DNA from: Streptomyces sp. NBC_01268
GTDB lineage: Bacteria; Actinomycetota; Actinomycetes; Streptomycetales; Streptomycetaceae
DNA length: 64,000 nucleotides
NCBI RefSeq assembly: GCF_036240795.1
Contig: NZ_CP108454.1
Span: 7,810,001-7,874,000, forward strand
Direction: 5' to 3'
The notes below the pieces were generated by a model, which saw only the letters and a program-made list of their open reading frames with translations, was not told where the DNA came from and searched no databases. Shown here piece after piece: positions 33,487 to 42,160 of this stretch. Position numbers and translations under genes: made by a program. Position 1 is the stretch's first letter; the number at the start of each line of letters is the position of its first letter.

Positions 33487-36400
33487 CGTCCGTCCTCCCC
33501 GCGCAGCCGCACCAGCTCCGCGAGTTCCGCGTCGGTCAGTTCCGTCAGGGCCGCCTCGCCCCCGCCGAGCACGGCGTCCGCCAGCTCGCGCTTGCGCTCC
33601 AGCATGGCCGCGATCCGGTCCTCGATCGTGCCCTCGGCGATCAGCCGGTGCACCTGCACCGGCTGGGTCTGGCCGATCCGGTACGCACGGTCCGTGGCCT
33701 GCGCCTCCACCGCCGGGTTCCACCACCGGTCGTAGTGCACCACGTGCTCGGCCCGGGTCAGGTTGAGCCCGGTGCCCGCCGCCTTCAACGACAGCAGGAA
33801 GACCGGGACCTCGCCGGCCTGGAAGCGCGCGACCATCGCCTCCCGCGTGGCGACCGGCGTGCCGCCGTGCAGGAACTGGGTGGCCACGCCACGCCCGGCG
33901 AGGTGCGCTTCGAGCAGCCGCGCCATCTGTACGTACTGCGTGAAGACGAGGACGCTCGCGCCCTCCGCGAGGATGGTGTCGAGGAGCTCGTCGAGCAGTT
34001 CCAGCTTGCCCGAGCGGCCCTCCACCCTCGGGCGTTCCTCCTTGAGGTACTGCGCCGGGTGGTTGCAGATCTGCTTGAGGCCGGTCAGCAGCTTGACCAC
34101 CAGGCCGCGCCGCTCCATCCCGTCGGCCTCGGCGATCGCGGCCAGCGTCTCGCGGACCACGGCCTCGTAGAGACCCGTCTGCTCCTTCGTCAGGGCCACC
34201 GCCCGGTCGGTCTCCGTCTTCGGCGGCAGCTCGGGGGCGATCCCCGGATCCGACTTGCGGCGCCGCAGCAGGAACGGGCGCACGAGCGAGGCGAGCCGCT
34301 CGGCCGCCGCGGGGTCGCGGCCGCCCTCGACGGCGGAGGCGTAGCGGGTCCGGAACGCGCCGAGCCCGCCGAGCAGCCCCGGCGTCGTCCAGTCGAGGAT
34401 CGCCCACAGCTCGGAGAGGTTGTTCTCCACCGGCGTGCCCGACAGCGCCACCCGCGCCGCCCCCGGGACGGTGCGCAGCGCGCGGGCGGTCGCCGAGTAC
34501 GGGTTCTTGACGTGCTGGGCCTCGTCCGCGACGACCAGGCCCCAGGTGCGTTCCGCGAGCCGCCGCGCGTCGAGCCGCATCGTGCCGTACGTGGTGAGGA
34601 CGAACTCGCCGTCGGCGAGGGCGTCCAGGTCGCGCGCCGGGCCGTGGAAGCGGCGCACGGGCGTGCCGGGGGCGAACTTCTCGATCTCGCGCTGCCAGTT
34701 GCCCATCAGCGAGGTCGGGCACACCACCAGGGTGGGGCCCGCGGAGTCCGGGTCGGTCTGCCGGTGCAGGTGGAGGGCGATCAGGGTGATCGTCTTGCCC
34801 AGGCCCATGTCGTCCGCGAGGCAGCCGCCGAGCCCGAGCGAGGTCATCCGGTGCAGCCAGCCGAGTCCGCGCAGCTGGTAGTCGCGCAGGGTGGCGGCGA
34901 GCGCGGCGGGCTGCTCGACCTCCTGCGCGCCGCCCTCCGGGTCGGCGAGCCGGGCCCGCAGCCGCTCCACCCAGCCGGTCGCCTCGACCTCGACCCGCCG
35001 CCCGTCGACCTCGGTGGTGCCGGTGAGCACGGCGCCCAGCGCGTCGACCGGGGTGAGCTTGCGGTCCTGGTGCGTACGGGCCCGCCGCAGCTCCTCGGGA
35101 TCGACGAGCACCCACTGGTCCCGAAGCCGTACGAGCGGCCTGCCCGCCTCGGCGATCCGGTCGAGCTCGGCGCGCGTGAGCTCCTGGTCGCCGACGGCGA
35201 AGCGCCAGTCGAAGGAGAGGAGGGCGTCGGCGGACAGGAACGAGGGGAGGCCGTCCCCCCGGTCGCGCCCGTCACGTCCGCCGGGCGTGCCGTCCGGCTC
35301 GCCGGATGCGCCGAAGGCGGCTCCGCCGAGGGCTCCTTCGGCTCCTGCGTGTGCGTCCGTGGGGCCGATCACGGCGCGGGCCGTGAGCCGGTTCGCGAGC
35401 TCGCGCGGCCAGTGGACGCGGACCCCCGTCGCGGTCAGCGCGCGGGCCGCGGGGCCCAGGAGCTCGGCGATCTCCTCGTCGGCGAGGTCGACCGCGTCGG
35501 GGACGGCCGCCGAGAGCAGCGGGGAGAGTGCGGGCCAGGCCCGCGCCGCCCGGCGCAGCGCGAGCAGGGCGTCCATCCGGGCCCGGGGCCCGAAGGCGGC
35601 CCCCGCCGGTGACGCCCCGGCCCACACCTCGGCAGCGTCCGCGACCAGGGCGGGATCGGCGACCGAGTGCATCTGGAGGACGGCCCGGAAGGAGGGACCG
35701 GGGGAGGGGGAGGTGGTGCCGGTCTCGGCCGGCTCCGCGGGTCCGGGGGCCCCGGCGGACCGCTCCGCCGCCTCCGCCCCCACCAACTCCAGCCGCAGAG
35801 ACAGGCGTACGCCCGCGTCATGACCCGCCGCCACGTCCGCCGCCCAGCCCCGCTGCTGCGGCAGCTCCTGCGGCTCGTGGCTCTCGTCGGCGGCGAAGGC
35901 GGGGCCGCCCGCGGCGAGGGGCGCGGCCGGGGTGCGCGGGAGCACGTCGGCGACGGCGTCGGCGAACGCCCGCAGCAGCCCCTCCTGTTCGGGGAGCAGC
36001 AGCGGTTCGTCCCGCGCCCCGGCCGCCAGCGGTACGGCGTGCGCGGCCGGCGGCATGGAGGCGGCGAGGTCGCGCAGCGCGCCCAGCTCCTCGGGCCCCA
36101 GCGGCCCGGCCCGCCACGCGTCGCGGTCGGTCGCGGTGAGCCCGGGCAGCAGCAGCCCCCGGGCGACCAGGCCGAGGGAGAACAGGGCCGCGGCGCCCCA
36201 GAACGCGGCCGCGGGCGAGGCGTCCCCGGCGGACCGCGCGCGCACGAGTACGGGCAGGGCCTCCCGTACGGGCAGGAGCAGTGCGGGCACGGTGTGCGGC
36301 AGCACGTCGTCGCCGAGGACGGTCAGTTCGGCGGCGGCGTGCGCCGGGGGCCGGAACTCCGGTCCCCAGAAGGCGATCCGGCCCGCGCGGGGCGGGTCGG

Positions 36401-36566
36401 CGGGCAGGAAGACGGCGGAGCAGCGGCGGAGTTCGTCGGGGTCGGGGAGGGAGGGGGCGGACGACGGGGACCGCGGGGACGACGGAGAGGGCGGAGGCGG
36501 CGACGGAGACGACGGAGGGTTCGGCTCAGACGAGGACGACGGCGACAGCGACAACGCATTCCTCAA
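33483..36566 (-). CDS. SNF2-family DEAD/DEAH-box helicase
   Basis: The 1,027-residue protein has a Pro/Ser-rich N-terminal 45 residues, a long N-terminal SNF2-associated domain, and a C-terminal helicase core. Motif I is DDMGLGKTITLIALH. Motif II is VVADEAQHVKNP, motif III is VALSGTPVENNLSEL, and the last motif is ATDRAYRIGQTQPVQVHR. These are diagnostic of SNF2 ATPases, which translocate on double-stranded DNA and displace proteins. The C-terminal end (LTELTDAELAELVRLRGEDG) is followed immediately by the SWIM gene. SNF2-SWIM pairs are widespread in actinobacteria; a role in repair or defence is suggested but not shown. Confidence 0.93.
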   Translation of the reverse strand: MRNALSLSPSSSSEPNPPSSPSPPPPSPSSPRSPSSAPSLPDPDELRRCSAVFLPADPPRAGRIAFWGPEFRPPAHAAAELTVLGDDVLPHTVPALLLPVREALPVLVRARSAGDASPAAAFWGAAALFSLGLVARGLLLPGLTATDRDAWRAGPLGPEELGALRDLAASMPPAAHAVPLAAGARDEPLLLPEQEGLLRAFADAVADVLPRTPAAPLAAGGPAFAADESHEPQELPQQRGWAADVAAGHDAGVRLSLRLELVGAEAAERSAGAPGPAEPAETGTTSPSPGPSFRAVLQMHSVADPALVADAAEVWAGASPAGAAFGPRARMDALLALRRAARAWPALSPLLSAAVPDAVDLADEEIAELLGPAARALTATGVRVHWPRELANRLTARAVIGPTDAHAGAEGALGGAAFGASGEPDGTPGGRDGRDRGDGLPSFLSADALLSFDWRFAVGDQELTRAELDRIAEAGRPLVRLRDQWVLVDPEELRRARTHQDRKLTPVDALGAVLTGTTEVDGRRVEVEATGWVERLRARLADPEGGAQEVEQPAALAATLRDYQLRGLGWLHRMTSLGLGGCLADDMGLGKTITLIALHLHRQTDPDSAGPTLVVCPTSLMGNWQREIEKFAPGTPVRRFHGPARDLDALADGEFVLTTYGTMRLDARRLAERTWGLVVADEAQHVKNPYSATARALRTVPGAARVALSGTPVENNLSELWAILDWTTPGLLGGLGAFRTRYASAVEGGRDPAAAERLASLVRPFLLRRRKSDPGIAPELPPKTETDRAVALTKEQTGLYEAVVRETLAAIAEADGMERRGLVVKLLTGLKQICNHPAQYLKEERPRVEGRSGKLELLDELLDTILAEGASVLVFTQYVQMARLLEAHLAGRGVATQFLHGGTPVATREAMVARFQAGEVPVFLLSLKAAGTGLNLTRAEHVVHYDRWWNPAVEAQATDRAYRIGQTQPVQVHRLIAEGTIEDRIAAMLERKRELADAVLGGGEAALTELTDAELAELVRLRGEDGR

Positions 36567-36661
36567 ATTTGACTACCGGTGGGTCGAGCGGCCGAGGGTA
36601 CCGGAACGCGCCACCCTCACGCGCCGATCGACACCGTGATCCGGGTCACCCCGTCCCGCCC

Positions 36662-36683
36662 GGGGTGGGGCAAGCCCCACCCC
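36662..36683. terminator. Perfect hairpin in the helicase-desaturase gap
   Basis: GGGGTGGGGC and GCCCCACCCC (10-bp arms, 2-base loop) lie in the 247-bp divergent gap between the helicase and desaturase genes. Because both genes start here, this is not a terminator in the usual place. It may be a regulatory or transcript-leader hairpin. Confidence 0.4.
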
Positions 36684-36813
36684 CCACCCCAGGGCCGCCC
36701 CCTGACGGGCCCGGGTGGTGACGCCATGGCCCGCAGGGATCACCGGTCCGTAGGTTTCGAGTGGCCGCCACGACCCGTGCGGCGCCCCCTTCCACGGATC
36801 CCGGAGCCCGCCC

Positions 36814-37920
36814 ATGTCCCAGGCCACCGCGACGCTCGCCGCGCCCCTCGCCGCACCCGACCCGCGACCCGTCCGCCGCCAGGGCAAGGGTGGCGGCAGC
36901 GAGTTCGCCCCGCTGCTGCGCACCATCAAGGAGCAGGGGCTGCTCGAACGCCGGCCCGGCTGGTACGCCCGGGGCATCGTGGTCAACCTGCTCGGCATCG
37001 CCGCCGTCGTCACCGGCCTCGCGCTCGTCGGCCCGTCCTGGTGGGCGCTGCTCCTCGCCGTGCCGCTCGGGCTGCTCTCCGCCCGCGTCGCCTTCGTCGG
37101 CCACGACGCCGGCCATGCCCAGATCACCGACCGGCGCGGGCTCGGCCGCGTCATCCAGCTCGTCCATGCCAACCTGCTCCTCGGTATGAGCCGCGAGTGG
37201 TGGAACGACAAGCACAACCGCCACCACGCCAACCCGAACCACCTCGACAAGGATCCGGACGTCGCCGCCGACATCCTGGTCTTCGCCGCGCACCAGACCG
37301 GCGGACGCACGGGCCTGCGCGGCTGGCTCACCCGCCACCAGGCCTGGCTGTTCTTCCCGCTGACCACCCTGGAGGGCATCGCCCTCAAGGTGTACGGCGT
37401 CCAGGCACTGCTCGCGAAGGACGGCCCCTACCGCACCCGCCGCGAGCGCCTCGTCGAAGGCGGCCTGCTCCTCGCCCACCTCGTCGGCTACGCGACGCTG
37501 CTCCTGACCCTGCTGAGCCCGCTCCAGGCCCTCGCCTTCGCCCTGATCCACCAGATGCTGCTCGGCGTGCACCTGGGGATGGCCTTCGCCCCGAACCACA
37601 AGGGGATGGAGATGCCGGACGCCCACCCGGACGGGGACTCCTGGGGGCATCTGCGCCGCCAGGTGCTGACGTCCCGCAACATCCGCGGCGGGGTGCTCAC
37701 CGACTGGTTCCTCGGCGGTCTCAACTACCAGATCGAGCACCACCTGTTCCCCAGCATGCCGCGGCCGCACCTGCGCCTCGCCCAGAGCGCGGTGCGTGCG
37801 CACTGCGCCGAGGTCGGCATCCCGTACACGGAGACCGGTTTCGTCGCCTCGTACCGCGAGGCGCTCGGCCATCTGCACGAGGTGGGCGCCCCCCTCCGTG
37901 CGGAGGACCACGTCGCATAG
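36814..37920 (+). CDS. Membrane fatty acid desaturase
   Basis: The 368-residue enzyme carries the three histidine boxes of membrane di-iron desaturases: VGHDAGHAQ, KHNRHHANPNH and QIEHHLFPSMPRPHL. About four membrane helices surround them (for example GIVVNLLGIAAVVTGLAL and SWWALLLAVPLGLLSARVAF). It inserts a double bond into acyl chains using O2 and an electron donor, modulating membrane fluidity. The DesA3/acyl-lipid-type pattern, with the third box QxxHH, suggests a front-end or acyl-lipid desaturase. No dedicated reductase gene is adjacent. Confidence 0.92.
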   Translation: MSQATATLAAPLAAPDPRPVRRQGKGGGSEFAPLLRTIKEQGLLERRPGWYARGIVVNLLGIAAVVTGLALVGPSWWALLLAVPLGLLSARVAFVGHDAGHAQITDRRGLGRVIQLVHANLLLGMSREWWNDKHNRHHANPNHLDKDPDVAADILVFAAHQTGGRTGLRGWLTRHQAWLFFPLTTLEGIALKVYGVQALLAKDGPYRTRRERLVEGGLLLAHLVGYATLLLTLLSPLQALAFALIHQMLLGVHLGMAFAPNHKGMEMPDAHPDGDSWGHLRRQVLTSRNIRGGVLTDWFLGGLNYQIEHHLFPSMPRPHLRLAQSAVRAHCAEVGIPYTETGFVASYREALGHLHEVGAPLRAEDHVA

Positions 37921-37962
37921 GGTCGAGGCGCGCGACACCCGAGGAGAGGGGAGCTCCACGTC

Positions 37963-38526
37963 ATGAACGGTCCGAGCAGTGAGAACGAGCCCGTGGTCAC
38001 CACGGTCAGCAGCAACGGTGTCTACTCCTTCACCAAGCCCAACCGGGAGAGCATCACGCTCCTCGCGGGCCTGGGCGTGGAGGGCGACGTGCACGCCGGG
38101 GTCACCGTCAAGCACCGCTCCCGCGTGGCCAAGGACCCGACCGTGCCCAACCTGCGCCAGGTCCACCTGATCCACGCGGAGCTCTTCGAGGACGTGGCCC
38201 TCGCCGGGTTCGAGGTCACCCCAGGCGCCCTCGGCGAGAACGTCACCACCCGGGGCATCGACCTCCTCGGCCTGCCGACCGGCACCCGGCTCCACCTCGG
38301 CGCCGAGGCCGTCGTGGAGGTCACCGGGCTGCGCAACCCGTGCGCGCAGATCGACAACTACCGGCACGGACTGCTGAAGCAGGTCCTCGGCCGCGACGAG
38401 GAGGGCCGCATCGTCCGCAAGGCGGGCATCATGTCGGTCGTCCTGACGGGTGGCGAGGTGCGCCCCGGCGACACGATCCGCGTGGAGCTGCCGGCGGAAC
38501 CGCACCGCGCGCTGGAGATGGTCTGA
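37963..38526 (+). CDS. MOSC-domain protein
   Basis: The 187-residue protein is a stand-alone MOSC domain, the sulfur-carrier fold first seen in molybdenum cofactor sulfurases. It has the GLGVEGDVHAGVTVKHRSRV entry segment, NLRQVHLIHAELFEDVALAG, GALGENVTTRGIDLLGLPTG and the conserved Cys127 in RNPCAQIDNY. MOSC proteins of this size (YiiM-like) carry out molybdenum-dependent reduction of N-hydroxylated compounds or related chemistry; here the substrate is unknown. It starts 42 bases after the desaturase stop with a GAGGAGAGGGGAG site and could be co-transcribed with it. Confidence 0.88.
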   Translation: MNGPSSENEPVVTTVSSNGVYSFTKPNRESITLLAGLGVEGDVHAGVTVKHRSRVAKDPTVPNLRQVHLIHAELFEDVALAGFEVTPGALGENVTTRGIDLLGLPTGTRLHLGAEAVVEVTGLRNPCAQIDNYRHGLLKQVLGRDEEGRIVRKAGIMSVVLTGGEVRPGDTIRVELPAEPHRALEMV

Positions 38527-38685
38527 CGGAGGCGAATGGTCGGTCGGATGGCTGGATGGCCGGATTCCGACCGGTTCGCGTGAACCAATGAGTACTTACT
38601 GGTAACTTGCGCGAGTTGATCAAGGTCGGGGGGCCGCTTCGTGGTGCCCTCCGGCCTGAGCCACTCCCCATTCCAAGGAACCACA

Positions 38686-40305
38686 TTGGCACGCACCGTC
38701 CGCACGACGGCCCTCGCCCTGACCCTCTCCCTCGCCCTGTTGCCGGCCGCGCCGGCGACCGCCGCGGCGCCCGCGCCCGCGCCTGCGACCGCCGCGGCCG
38801 CCGCCACCCCGCACCTGGACGCCGTCGAGCAGTCCCTGCGCCAGGTGTCCCCGGGTCTCGAGGGCTCCGTCTGGGAGCGCACCGCCGGGAACAGGCTCGG
38901 CGCCTCCACCCTCGGCGGCTCCGACTGGCTGCTCCAGACCCCCGGTTGCTGGGGCGACCCCTCCTGCGCCGACCGCCCCGGCTCGCGCCGCCTGCTGGAG
39001 AAGGTGCGCGAGGACATCGCGCAGGCACGGCAGAGCGTCGACATATCCACTCTCGCCCCGTTCCCCAACGGCGGCTTCCAGGACGCGATCGTCGCGGGCC
39101 TGAAGGAAGCGGCGGGGAAGGGCAACCGGCTGACCGTGCGCGTCCTGGTCGGTGCCGCGCCGGTCTACCACGCCAACGTGATCCCCTCCTCGTACCGCGA
39201 CGAGCTCGTGGCCAAGCTGGGGCCCGACGCCGCGAACATCACCCTCAACGTGGCCTCGATGACGGCCTCGAAGACGGGCTTCTCCTGGAACCACTCCAAG
39301 CTGGTGGTCGTGGACGGGGAGACGGTGATCACCGGCGGCATCAACAGCTGGAAGGACGACTACCTCGACACCGCCCACCCGGTGAACGACGTCGACCTCG
39401 CCCTGTCCGGTCCGGCCGCGGGCTCCGCGGGCCGCTACCTCGACACGCTGTGGGACTGGACCTGCCGCAACAAGAGCAGCTGGAGCAGCGTCTGGTTCGC
39501 CTCGTCCAACGGGGCCGGCTGCCTGCCCACCCTGCCCCGGACGGCGGCCCCGGCCGGCGGCGGTGACGTCCCCGCCATCGCGGTGGGCGGCCTGGGCGTC
39601 GGCATCCGGCAGAGCGACCCGGCCTCGCCGTTCAAGCCGGTCCTGCCGGACGCCTCCGCCGCCAAGTGCGGCCTGACCGGGCGCGACTACACCAACGCCG
39701 ACCGGGACTACGACACGGTCAACCCGGAGGAGAGCGCCCTGCGCGCGCTGGTCGCGAGCGCGACCGAGCACATCGAGATCTCGCAGCAGGACCTGAACGC
39801 GTTCTGCCCCCTGCTGCCCCGCTTCGACATCCGGCTCTACGACACCCTCGCGGCCAAGCTGGCCGCCGGCGTGAAGGTGCGCATCGTCGTCAGCGACCCG
39901 GCCAACCGGGGTGCCGTCGGCAGCGGGGGCTACTCGCAGATCAAGTCGCTGTCCGAGGTGAGCGACATCCTGCGAAGTCGCCTCACGGCCCTGACGGGCG
40001 ACGACCGCACGGCGCGGGCGGCCATGTGCCAGAGCCTCCAGCTCGCGTCGTTCCGCGCCTCCTCCAAGGCGACCTGGGCGGACGGGAAGCCGTACGCCCA
40101 GCACCACAAGCTGGTCTCCGTCGACGACGCGGCCTTCTACATCGGCTCGAAGAACCTGTACCCGTCCTGGCTCCAGGACTTCGGGTACGTGATCGAGAGC
40201 CCCGCCGCCGCGCGGCAGCTCGCGGACGGCCTGCTCGCCCCGCAGTGGACGTACTCGCAGGCGACCGCCACGTACGACTACGCGCTCGGCGTCTGCCAGG
40301 GCTGA
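38686..40305 (+). CDS. Secreted phospholipase D
   Basis: The TTG start at 38686 follows AAGGAA and yields a clean signal peptide ([20 protein letters not shown]). The mature enzyme has two HKD motifs: HSKLVVVD (His203) and HHKLVSVD (His473), each followed by a Gly-Gly or Gly-Ser-Lys-Asn segment ([22 protein letters not shown]). This is the layout of Streptomyces phospholipase D, a secreted enzyme that hydrolyses phospholipid head groups and does transphosphatidylation. The total of 539 residues fits the family. It converges on the next gene, with a shared terminator between them. Confidence 0.93.
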   Translation: MARTVRTTALALTLSLALLPAAPATAAAPAPAPATAAAAATPHLDAVEQSLRQVSPGLEGSVWERTAGNRLGASTLGGSDWLLQTPGCWGDPSCADRPGSRRLLEKVREDIAQARQSVDISTLAPFPNGGFQDAIVAGLKEAAGKGNRLTVRVLVGAAPVYHANVIPSSYRDELVAKLGPDAANITLNVASMTASKTGFSWNHSKLVVVDGETVITGGINSWKDDYLDTAHPVNDVDLALSGPAAGSAGRYLDTLWDWTCRNKSSWSSVWFASSNGAGCLPTLPRTAAPAGGGDVPAIAVGGLGVGIRQSDPASPFKPVLPDASAAKCGLTGRDYTNADRDYDTVNPEESALRALVASATEHIEISQQDLNAFCPLLPRFDIRLYDTLAAKLAAGVKVRIVVSDPANRGAVGSGGYSQIKSLSEVSDILRSRLTALTGDDRTARAAMCQSLQLASFRASSKATWADGKPYAQHHKLVSVDDAAFYIGSKNLYPSWLQDFGYVIESPAAARQLADGLLAPQWTYSQATATYDYALGVCQG

Positions 40306-40354
40306 CGGACGCCCCGGACGCCGGACGAGCTCCGTCCGGGCCGGGAACGTGCGT

Positions 40355-40388
40355 TCCCTCCGGTCAGCGCCTGCGCTGACCGGAGGGA
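40355..40388. terminator. Perfect bidirectional terminator hairpin
   Basis: TCCCTCCGGTCAGCGC and its exact complement form a 16-bp stem with a 2-base loop. It lies between the convergent phospholipase and the following leftward gene, and its stem overlaps the last codons and stop of that gene. Confidence 0.85.
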
Positions 40389-40750
40389 CCCACGAGGAGC
40401 GCTTCGGAGACCAGGCGCACGCCCCGGGAGAGCCGTCCCAGCTGGTCGAGCTCCATGGCGTACATCCTGATCGCGTTCTCGATGACGACCTCGGCCACGC
40501 CCATCCTCGGCAGCTCGGCCCGGCTGGTCTGCAGGGCCGCGCGCACCGTGCGTATCTCGTGCTGGAGCTGCAGCTGCACGTGCCGGGTCAGCACGGCGGG
40601 GTGGCGGGTGAGGGTCGCGTAGCCGCCGTAACGGGCCGGGAGCAGGTCCCGGAGCCATCGGGTGGCGGTCCGTTCCCAGTCGTGCGTGCCGGGGGCCTTG
40701 ACCTGGAGGGGCCAGTCAGGGCTGCGCGTGAGGGTGGCGGTCTGGGACAT
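40364..40750 (-). CDS. Small conserved protein of unknown function
   Basis: The 128-residue product begins SQTATLTRSPDWPLQVKAPG and shows a helical centre (RWLRDLLPARYGGYATLTRH, HVQLQLQHEIRTVRAALQTS, NAIRMYAMELDQLGRLSRGV). It has no signal peptide or membrane helix. The pattern suggests an all-helical cytoplasmic protein; I recognise no family. I took the ATG at 40750 with GGAAGTGA upstream; a longer frame to 40927 lacks a ribosome site. An AT-rich upstream region (TATATATA near 40980) likely holds its promoter. Confidence 0.65.
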   Translation of the reverse strand: MSQTATLTRSPDWPLQVKAPGTHDWERTATRWLRDLLPARYGGYATLTRHPAVLTRHVQLQLQHEIRTVRAALQTSRAELPRMGVAEVVIENAIRMYAMELDQLGRLSRGVRLVSEALLVGPSGQRRR

Positions 40751-41103
40751 TCTCGTCACTTCCGAGGGTGTCGAAGCTCTGATCGAGACGGTGAGGCAGG
40801 CGGCCTCGGCCCAGGGGGGGTTGGCCGAGGCCGCCACGGGCGTTCCATGCGATCCGCCGGCCTGAACGTCACCCGGTCGCACCGCGAGGAGGTGCGGCGC
40901 GCTGGGTGGCTGATTCGACGAGGACATGGGGTCGTCCTCCCTGGCTCCTGGCGGATCCGGAACGCCGGAGTCAGTAAATATATATACCGTCGAGTACGCA
41001 AGGGTATGAAAAATTTCATGCAGATCGCGGTGCTGAATATCCCTCTGCGAAGGACGCCGCGCCGCCTCCGTGGAGACGGGTTCCGCACCGCTGTGACCTG
41101 CTG
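40751..41103. promoter_or_regulatory. AT-rich intergenic region with a palindrome
   Basis: The 353-bp gap contains no supported gene. It is the most AT-rich spot in the window. It has AAATATATATA near 40976-40986 and the perfect palindrome ATGAAAAATTTCAT at 41006-41019, 85 bases past the end of the RpiR-family regulator and about 255 bases upstream of the small leftward gene. Palindromes with TGAAA-TTTCA arms are typical of RpiR-family operators, so it is a candidate regulator target. Confidence 0.4.
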
Positions 41104-42021
41104 CTAGAGGAAGAATCCGTGCTGGTCGGCGACCTGCTCGTACTGTTCGAGGCGGGCCTGGGTCCGCTCGGGATCGGCGTCGGCCATGGCCTGGAGAAGC
41201 GCCGCCGAGAGCATGCCGGGAGCCGCGTACGAGTCGAAGACCAGACGCGACCCGGTGCCGGCGGTCAGCACCACGTCGGCCTCCTCCACCAGCGGGCCGA
41301 CCGTCGGGTCGGTGATCAGCACCACCCGCAGGCCGGCGCTGCGGGCGGCCCGCAGGGCGGCCAGGGTCTCGTGGGCGTGCCGGGGCATGGCGAAGGCCAG
41401 CACCCAGCCGCCGCCGGCCGCCCGCGCCTGGAGCAGCGCGTCGTAGGCCACGCTGCCGCCGCGCGTCACCAGCCGCACGTCCGGGTGGATGCGGCGGGCG
41501 GCGTACGCGAAGTACTCCGCGAGCGAGACCGAGATGCGCAGGCCCAGGACGGTCAGCGGGACCGAGTACGCCAGCTCGCGGCCGATCTCCAGGACCTGGT
41601 TCGTGTCGGCCAGGAGGCGCCGGACGCTCTCCAGGTTCTCGATCTCGGCGTCGACGGCGGCCTGGAGCTCGTTCTGCCGGATCTGCTCACGGCTGTCGGG
41701 GGTGCCGGCCACCGCGCTCAGGGCGATGGGCTGCAGAACGTCACGCAGGGCGGGATACCCGCTGAAGCCGAGGGAGACCGCGAAGCGGGTCACCGAAGGC
41801 TGGCTGACGCCGACCCGTTCGGCGAGCTCGGTGATGGAGAGGAAGGCGGCCTCGGTGAGGTGGTCGATCAGGTACTGGGCGATCCGCCGCTGGCCGGGGG
41901 AGAGCCGGCGTCCGTCGAAGAGCGCGAGCAGCCGGTCGGCGGGCGCCTTCTCCTGCCCCGGCGGGGTTCCGCCGGGCGTGATCGCGGCCGCCTGCGCGCG
42001 TGCCTGCTGCCCCGATGACAC
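41104..42021 (-). CDS. MurR/RpiR-family transcriptional regulator
   Basis: The 305-residue protein has an N-terminal helix-turn-helix (AFLSITELAERVGVSQPSVT, RFAVSLGFSGYPALRDVLQP). A SIS sugar-phosphate-binding domain follows (LTVLGLRISVSLAEYFAYAA, VLAFAMPRHAHETLAALRAA, LRVVLITDPTVGPLVEEADV). MurR/RpiR regulators respond to phosphosugars and usually control nearby sugar or amino-sugar genes. No sugar pathway gene is adjacent, so its target is unclear. The GTG start has GGGAGG eight bases upstream. Length is normal. Confidence 0.9.
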   Translation of the reverse strand: MSSGQQARAQAAAITPGGTPPGQEKAPADRLLALFDGRRLSPGQRRIAQYLIDHLTEAAFLSITELAERVGVSQPSVTRFAVSLGFSGYPALRDVLQPIALSAVAGTPDSREQIRQNELQAAVDAEIENLESVRRLLADTNQVLEIGRELAYSVPLTVLGLRISVSLAEYFAYAARRIHPDVRLVTRGGSVAYDALLQARAAGGGWVLAFAMPRHAHETLAALRAARSAGLRVVLITDPTVGPLVEEADVVLTAGTGSRLVFDSYAAPGMLSAALLQAMADADPERTQARLEQYEQVADQHGFFL

Positions 42022-42160
42022 CGGCGGACCTCCCTCTCATGTCGCTCGTGTTCCAACATAGCCCACGCCCTGCAGGCGGATGATCATTGCGCCGTGCGGG
42101 GCGGTGCCGGTGGTCCGCGCTGGACCTCTCCCGCCGGGCCGATCTCGCGCTCCCGGGCCA

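Noticed and set aside
33648..35612. 654-codon plus-strand frame opposite the helicase
   Set aside because: It has no motifs and very high Arg/Gly/Val content; helicase motifs on the other strand explain the region.
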